Source of the DNA: Pseudomonas lurida
Lineage (GTDB): Bacteria > Pseudomonadota > Gammaproteobacteria > Pseudomonadales > Pseudomonadaceae
NCBI RefSeq assembly: GCF_002563895.1
Contig: NZ_PDJB01000001.1
Span: 4,633,501-4,697,500, forward strand
Direction: 5' to 3'
Length of the DNA: 64,000 nucleotides
Shown: piece by piece, positions 59,374 to 64,000 of the stretch
Layout of the letters: the number at the start of each line of letters is the position of its first letter
How positions within the stretch are numbered: position 1 is the first letter of the stretch
Notes under the pieces: model-generated
Told to the model about the DNA's origin: nothing
The model's database searches: none
Seen by the model: only the letters and a program-made list of their open reading frames with translations
Made by a program: the position numbers and the translations under genes

Positions 59374-59587
59374 TGCTACCTCGATATCCGACTGCTGACA
59401 TTGAAGTCCTCACATTCATTACTGGCTCATGTGCCCCTGCCACGACTATACGAACCTGACACACGACTCACGCTAGGAAAAAGCCGATATATCCAGCGGT
59501 TTTGGAGACCGCGCCGTAAGACGTTTCACCATTCACCGTTTCCAGGCCGCCGCCTGATACACCTCGCGCCATTCAACGCCCAGTCAG

Positions 59588-61021
59588 TCACGGTGAGACA
59601 TCACGCCCCCGACGCACAAACGCACGCTGGACGCGCTCGTATTGCGTAGCCGTCAAGGGCGGTGGCCCTGCGGCGCCCCCTTTCGGCTCGTCCTCCAGGG
59701 CCCTGGCCTGGATCACGAACAGCCGTACTTGCGCTGGACGACCAGGCCCTCGCCGTTCTGGCTCCCGCTCGAATGCGCCGAGCCATAGACGCCTGCCCTG
59801 AGGTACACGCACCACACTGTTGATGCTCACTCGCCCCACTGCCGTGTTTTCTTCACGCCGCCCCGCCTCGCTCATCTGGCGCTCCTCTCCAACCTCCAGG
59901 CGCATCTCGATCTGGTTGGCCTCGGCAAAACGCGGCAGTACGCTGACCTGGGTGCCATAACGCACAGGCTTCCAATCAACCCGATCGTCTCCGGCAGAAG
60001 GCAGGTAGAACGTGCGGTTGTCCTGGAACACCGCAGGCACATTCTCTTGGGTGAGAATCACCGGCAATGTCGCCACCCTCGCTCGCCGACGACGCTCCAA
60101 TGTGCCGATCTTGGCCATCAGGTCACGATCGTCCTGCGGCGCCAGGACTCGCGTCGGCGAAGCGTTCGCGCCCTCGTCCCAGTCCAGGCCGAGCTTCTTG
60201 AGTTCAGCGCGCTCCACATCCACCACCCACAGCGAGACCTCGATGGGCCGCTTGGGTATGTCGAGCTCCGCAACCAGGTTCTGGATGAAACTCACCTGCG
60301 CCGGCTTGCCCTTGATCAGCAGGCTGTTGCTGTCCGCGTAGGCGATCACGCCAAGACTCTTGTCGGCGAGCAACCCCTCGTGTTCGCTGGCCAGCAGGGT
60401 TTCGACCATCGACGCCATGCCCGGTACGGTGACCGGATTGTCGCGCGTGCCGTAGTGCCGGTCTGCGACATCGGTGTTGAGCACCTGGATGACGGCAAAG
60501 GCCTGCTTGCCCACCGTCAGGTCAGCTCTTTGCCGGTCCATCAGTTGGGCCAGGCGCAGCACCTGGTCGACATATTTCGGTGGGCCCGACACATAAAATG
60601 TTCGCCCTCCATTTTCACGCAAGGGATGACGTGACTCATCGAGGCCCGCGCGGCGCATGAGGCTACGCAGCCGGTCGACGGATATATGCCGCAAGGTTAC
60701 GGCCGAGCGCGTGGCCTCGTCAGCGTCATAGACATACAGCGCTTGCGCATCGCCATACCAGATCAGCCCCTGTTGCAGCGCAAGCATCTCCAGGGCCTGC
60801 TGCGGCGCATCGAAATCCAGCGCTGCGCTGACGCGTTTGCGTGCCACTGCCTGGCTGACGACGATAGGCAACCCGAGCGACTCCGAGAGGGCAGTCAATA
60901 CGGTATGCAGGCTGTCGTTGTGTGCCTGGTAGAGCGTGCCCCTGGCCAGCACGCTCTGCGACAGCAGCGCGCAAATGAGCGCAACAAACAATAACCATCG
61001 GCAAAACCGGAGGCGGGGCAT
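59588..61021 (-). CDS. Secretin of the type III secretion outer-membrane ring (SctC/InvG-like)
   Basis: The 477-residue protein has a signal peptide (about residues 5-27, CRWLLFVALICALLSQSVLA), an N0-like domain (HTVLTALSESLGLPIVVSQ), ring-building N1 and N3 regions (TFYVSGPPKYVDQVLRLAQL; SLLIKGKPAQVSFIQNLVAE) and a secretin domain with VILTQENVPAVF and VVRVPQGRRLWLGAFERE. It is somewhat shorter than InvG (about 560). ATG at 61021 is used; GTG at 61045 would add eight residues. No other secretion apparatus genes are in the window. Confidence 0.86.
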   Translation of the reverse strand: MPRLRFCRWLLFVALICALLSQSVLARGTLYQAHNDSLHTVLTALSESLGLPIVVSQAVARKRVSAALDFDAPQQALEMLALQQGLIWYGDAQALYVYDADEATRSAVTLRHISVDRLRSLMRRAGLDESRHPLRENGGRTFYVSGPPKYVDQVLRLAQLMDRQRADLTVGKQAFAVIQVLNTDVADRHYGTRDNPVTVPGMASMVETLLASEHEGLLADKSLGVIAYADSNSLLIKGKPAQVSFIQNLVAELDIPKRPIEVSLWVVDVERAELKKLGLDWDEGANASPTRVLAPQDDRDLMAKIGTLERRRRARVATLPVILTQENVPAVFQDNRTFYLPSAGDDRVDWKPVRYGTQVSVLPRFAEANQIEMRLEVGEERQMSEAGRREENTAVGRVSINSVVRVPQGRRLWLGAFEREPERRGPGRPAQVRLFVIQARALEDEPKGGAAGPPPLTATQYERVQRAFVRRGRDVSP

Positions 61022-61294
61022 CGTTGCAGGGAAGTCGGCATACACCGTGGCGTTTCCTGGGCGGTCTGGCTAGAGAGTGCCGCCATACTGAAAGGCCGCC
61101 TGGTTTGAATCTTGATGGAAAGTTGACGACCGACTCAACCTTCACCCCCGTGGCATGTGCCTTGCTATGAAGTCTGTATCAGAGCCCGCGCCAACGGCGG
61201 AGCGAGCTTACGGACAAAGGCGTCGTTACCCACACTGGCTTGCATCGCCATCTGCGGGAACGACGCTTTTTTTTGAATGAAAAGGTAGGTGTTG

Positions 61295-62521
61295 ATGAAC
61301 GATTCGGCAGGCGACAGCCCGATGAACGACCCGCTGGCCTGGGTCAATGGCAGTGATGCCCCGGAAAAAAGCAGCCTCGACCTGGGTTTCATGGCCTTGA
61401 GCGACTGCGCCTCGATGGTGGTGGCGGCCACCCAGGGCTTCGCCCAACCCTACGGCCTGACGCTCAATCTCAAGCGCCAATCATCCTGGGCCAACCTGCG
61501 CGACAAACTGGTCAGCGGCGAACTGGACGCCGCCCACAGCCTGTACGGGTTGATCTATGCGGTGCACCTGGGCATCGGCGGCGTCGCGCCCACCGACATG
61601 GCCGTACTGATGGGGCTTAACCAGAACGGCCAGAGCATCAACCTGTCCCACGGTTTGCAACAGCAAGGCGTGATCACTCCTGAGGCGCTGGATCGCCACG
61701 TGCACCAAAGCCGAACAAAACTGACCTTCGCCCAGACCTTTCCCACAGGCACCCACGCCATGTGGTTGTATTACTGGCTGGCGAGCCAAGGCATTCATCC
61801 CTTGCACGATGTGGACAGCGTGGTGGTCCCGCCGCCGCAAATGGTTGCGCACCTGCAAGCTGGGCGTATCGATGGCTTTTGCGTCGGCGAACCCTGGTGC
61901 GCCAGCGCGGTGAAGCAGAACCAAGGGTTTACCTTGGCGACGAGCCAGGCGATCTGGCCGGACCATCCGGAAAAGGTGCTCGGCTGCACCCAGGCGTTTG
62001 TCGAACAGTACCCCAACACCGCGCGCGTGCTGGTGATGGCTATCCTGGAGGCCAGCCGGTTTATCGAAGAGAGCAGCGAAAACCGCCGCTCCACCGCCCA
62101 ACTGCTCAGTGGGCGCGAGTACCTTGACGCTCCACTCGACTGCATCGAACCACGACTGCTGGGCGCCTATGACGACGGCCTGGGCAACCAGTGGCAAGAT
62201 CCCCACGCCCTGCGTTTTTTCGCCGGTGGCGAGGTGAACCTGCCCTACCTTTCCGACGGCATGTGGTTCATGACCCAGTTCCGGCGCTGGGGCCTGTTGC
62301 GTGAGGATCCCGACTACCTGGGCATTGCCCGCCAGGTGCAGCAACTGGCGCTCTACCGTGAAGCGGCCAAGGCGCTGGGCATTGCCGACAACGGCCATGA
62401 CATGCGCAGCAGTCAGTTGATCGACGGCAAGGTCTGGGACGGCGCCGACCCCACCGGCTATGCGCGCAGCTTCCGCCTGCATGCCATGGCAGAACCTTCC
62501 AGCCGCCACGCCTTGCGCTGA
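61295..62521 (+). CDS. nasS: Nitrate/nitrite sensor NasS (CmpA/NrtA-like, cytoplasmic)
   Basis: The 408-residue protein has the NrtA/CmpA solute-binding fold (GFMALSDCASMVVAATQGFA, WANLRDKLVSGELDAAH, VVVPPPQMVAHLQAGRIDGF, FCVGEPWCASAV) but no signal peptide. That is the mark of NasS, which holds NasT inactive without nitrate. ATG at 61295 has AGGTAGG upstream; ATG at 61322 is possible. It is divergent from the secretin gene and 13 bases before nasT. Confidence 0.92.
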   Translation: MNDSAGDSPMNDPLAWVNGSDAPEKSSLDLGFMALSDCASMVVAATQGFAQPYGLTLNLKRQSSWANLRDKLVSGELDAAHSLYGLIYAVHLGIGGVAPTDMAVLMGLNQNGQSINLSHGLQQQGVITPEALDRHVHQSRTKLTFAQTFPTGTHAMWLYYWLASQGIHPLHDVDSVVVPPPQMVAHLQAGRIDGFCVGEPWCASAVKQNQGFTLATSQAIWPDHPEKVLGCTQAFVEQYPNTARVLVMAILEASRFIEESSENRRSTAQLLSGREYLDAPLDCIEPRLLGAYDDGLGNQWQDPHALRFFAGGEVNLPYLSDGMWFMTQFRRWGLLREDPDYLGIARQVQQLALYREAAKALGIADNGHDMRSSQLIDGKVWDGADPTGYARSFRLHAMAEPSSRHALR

Positions 62522-62534
62522 CAGGAGGCCCCCG

Positions 62535-63110
62535 ATGCTGCGAATCCTGTTGATCAACGACACCCCGCGCAAGGTCGGCCGCCTCAGGGCGGCGCTGATC
62601 GAGGCCGGTTTTGAGGTGATCGATGAGTCCGGCCTGACCATTGACCTACCCGCGCGCGTCGAAACGGTGCGCCCGGACGTCATCCTGATCGATACCGAGT
62701 CACCGGGCCGCGATGTGATGGAGCAAGTGGTCTTGGTCAGCCGCGACCAACCCCGTCCCATTGTGATGTTTACCGACGAGCACGACCCGAACGTAATGCG
62801 CCAGGCGATCAAGTCCGGCGTCAGCGCCTACATCGTCGAAGGCATCCAGGCCCAGCGCCTGCAGCCGATCCTCGACGTGGCCATGGCCCGCTTTGAAAGC
62901 GACCAGGCCTTGCGCGCCCAACTCCACGCGCGCGACCAGCAACTGGCCGAGCGCAAGCGCATCGAGTTGGCCAAGGGCATGTTGATGAAAATGAAAGACT
63001 GCAACGAGGAAGAGGCCTATACCCTGATGCGCCGCCAGGCCATGAGCCGTCAGCAGAAGCTGATCCAGGTGGCGGAGCAGATTATCGCCATGAGTGAGTT
63101 GCTGGGCTGA
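62535..63110 (+). CDS. nasT: Nitrate antitermination regulator NasT (ANTAR domain)
   Basis: The 191-residue protein has a receiver-like domain (residues 1-120; VILIDTESPGRD holds the acidic site) and a C-terminal ANTAR domain (about 130-188, with ERKRIELAKGMLMKMKDCNE and EEAYTLMRRQAM). It binds dual-hexaloop leader RNA to prevent termination when nitrate is sensed by NasS. AGGAGG precedes the start. A matching leader lies immediately downstream. Confidence 0.94.
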   Translation: MLRILLINDTPRKVGRLRAALIEAGFEVIDESGLTIDLPARVETVRPDVILIDTESPGRDVMEQVVLVSRDQPRPIVMFTDEHDPNVMRQAIKSGVSAYIVEGIQAQRLQPILDVAMARFESDQALRAQLHARDQQLAERKRIELAKGMLMKMKDCNEEEAYTLMRRQAMSRQQKLIQVAEQIIAMSELLG

Positions 63111-63130
63111 TCGGGCTCAGCGATTGCTCT

Positions 63131-63146
63131 TGGCGCAGCTCTTGCT
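63131..63146 (+). promoter_or_regulatory. Sigma-54 promoter of the nitrate transporter operon
   Basis: TGGCGCAGCTCTTGCT fits the -24/-12 consensus TGGCACG-N4-TTGCW with exact GG-GC spacing. The predicted start near 63157 is only 4 bases before the first leader hairpin. NtrC control is expected for nitrogen assimilation. Confidence 0.8.
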
Positions 63147-63160
63147 AAGTAAACATCACA

Positions 63161-63200
63161 GGTAGCCAACGGCGGTTGCCCCTCCACGACAAAGACGTCG
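63161..63200 (+). ncRNA. ANTAR-target antitermination leader, two hexaloop hairpins
   Basis: Hairpin 1 (63161-63180) is GGTAGCC-AACGGC-GGTTGCC. Hairpin 2 (63187-63200) is CGAC-AAAGAC-GTCG, six bases later. Both loops have six bases with A at position 1 and G at position 4, the signature of RNAs bound by ANTAR proteins such as NasT. The 3' arm of hairpin 2 overlaps the terminator stem. Confidence 0.88.
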
Positions 63201-63242
63201 CACACCCGGTTTGCCCTCGCGAACCCGGTGGCGGCGTTTTTT
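63196..63242 (+). terminator. Conditional terminator of the nas leader
   Basis: CGTCGC (63196-63201) pairs with GCGGCG (63231-63236) around an inner ACCCGGTTTG/CGAACCCGGT stem, followed by six T (63237-63242). It shares GTCG with hairpin 2, so the two structures exclude each other. Confidence 0.85.
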
Positions 63243-63337
63243 CGTTTTGGCCCCGGAGACGGGGCCGGTGGGGCGGCCTTAGCCGGCTGTTCCATCACCA
63301 GGCCTTCTTACAAGACTCCCAACCGTTGAGGTGCGTG

Positions 63338-64000
63338 ATGAAATCAAGCTTCTGGAAATCCGGGCACACCCCGACCCTGTTTGCCGCGTTCCTGTATTTC
63401 GACCTGAGCTTCATGGTCTGGTACCTGCTGGGCCCCTTGGCGGTGCAGATTGCCGCCGACCTGCACCTGACCACCCAACAACGCGGCCTGGTGGTGGCGA
63501 CACCCATCCTCGCGGGTGCGGTGCTGCGCTTCCTGATGGGCATGCTGGCAGACAAACTGTCGCCCAAGACCGCCGGCCTGATCGGCCAGGTGATTGTGAT
63601 CTGCGCCTTGTTCGGCGCCTGGAAACTGGGCATCCACAGTTACGAACAAGCCCTGCTGTTGGGCGTGTTCCTCGGCATGGCCGGCGCTTCCTTCGCGGTT
63701 GCACTGCCGCTGGCTTCCCAATGGTACCCGGCCGAGCACCAGGGCAAGGCCATGGGCATCGCTGGCGCGGGCAACTCGGGCACCGTGTTCGCCGCGTTGC
63801 TGGCGCCTGTGCTGGCGGCCGCATTCGGCTGGAGCAACGTCTTCGGCTTTGCATTGATCCCGCTGGTGCTGACCCTGATCGTGTTTGCCTGGCTGGCGCG
63901 CAATGCCCCTAAACGGCCCAAGGCCAAGTCCATGGCCGACTACTTCAAGGCGCTGGGCGACCGTGACAGCTGGTGGTTCATGTTTTTCTACAGCGTGACC
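63338..64000 (+). CDS. nasA: Nitrate transporter, NasA/NarK-type MFS, 3' end cut by window
   Basis: The frame is open to the window end, giving the first 221 residues. It starts MKSSFWKSGHTPTLFAAFLY and contains about six membrane spans, with LSFMVWYLLGPLAVQIAADL in span 1 and the NarK-type glycine-rich MAGASFAVALPLASQWYPAE near residue 115. It imports nitrate for assimilation, downstream of the NasT leader. GAGGTGCGTG precedes the start at 63338. A nitrate/nitrite reductase gene set probably follows outside the window. Confidence 0.9.
   Translation, partial: MKSSFWKSGHTPTLFAAFLYFDLSFMVWYLLGPLAVQIAADLHLTTQQRGLVVATPILAGAVLRFLMGMLADKLSPKTAGLIGQVIVICALFGAWKLGIHSYEQALLLGVFLGMAGASFAVALPLASQWYPAEHQGKAMGIAGAGNSGTVFAALLAPVLAAAFGWSNVFGFALIPLVLTLIVFAWLARNAPKRPKAKSMADYFKALGDRDSWWFMFFYSVT

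Noticed and set aside
61295..62521. Periplasmic nitrate-binding protein NrtA
   Set aside because: No signal peptide is visible and the gene is directly before nasT, which fits the cytoplasmic sensor NasS.

Overview
The window is chromosomal DNA of a fluorescent pseudomonad, most likely the Pseudomonas fluorescens group. This rests on the gene order (aer, two cbb3 oxidase operons, ccoGHIS, hemN, anr, apt, acyl-CoA dehydrogenase, recR, ybaB, dnaX, ffs, ligA, zipA, smc, xdhABC, guaD), which I recall as also present in P. aeruginosa, on high-GC codon use, and on many REP/REPIN palindromes with the core GTGGGAGCGGGCTTGC. No species was assigned by any search.

Region 1 (1-18.3 kb) is a low-oxygen respiration block. 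It has an aerotaxis receptor (cut by the window start), two tandem ccoNOQP operons for cbb3-type cytochrome oxidase, the maturation operon ccoG-ccoH-ccoI-ccoS with a TauE/SafE-like protein, the anaerobic haem gene hemN, and the oxygen sensor anr. ANR-type boxes (TTGAT-N4-GTCAA/ATCAA) lie before both oxidase operons, ccoG and hemN. One of them sits inside the first codons of a divergent hydrolase gene. Together this reads as an Anr-controlled unit for building and using a high-affinity oxidase.

Region 2 (18.3-40.8 kb) is a DNA replication, repair and division block, mostly on the minus strand: recR, ybaB, dnaX, 4.5S RNA (ffs), ligA, zipA, smc and a GntR regulator. It is interrupted between dnaX and ffs by about 7.3 kb of accessory genes: a periplasmic solute-binding protein, a VOC protein, an EamA exporter with a divergent LysR regulator, a muramidase with a secreted SH3-like partner, and an SF1 helicase with a small companion.

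Region 3 (40.8-49.5 kb) is purine catabolism: xdhA-xdhB-xdhC-guaD, a GntR regulator and a BenE-family transporter. Tandem palindromes lie before xdhA.

Region 4 (49.5-58.5 kb) holds yggL, a PBP4-type dacB, a membrane diguanylate cyclase, rlmKL, rmf with a long structured leader, and pyrD.

Region 5 (58.5-61.1 kb) is a three-gene orphan set resembling pieces of an Inv/SPI-1-type type III secretion system: an IagB-like transglycosylase, a HilA-like winged-helix protein and an InvG-like secretin.

Region 6 (61.3 kb to the end) is the nitrate assimilation control module nasS-nasT. It is followed by a sigma-54 promoter, a two-hexaloop ANTAR antitermination leader with an overlapping terminator, and the start of a NasA/NarK-type nitrate transporter cut by the window end. 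The leader is the clearest RNA-level regulatory system in the window. The muramidase pair, the helicase pair and the secretion remnant are the most likely places for something undescribed.
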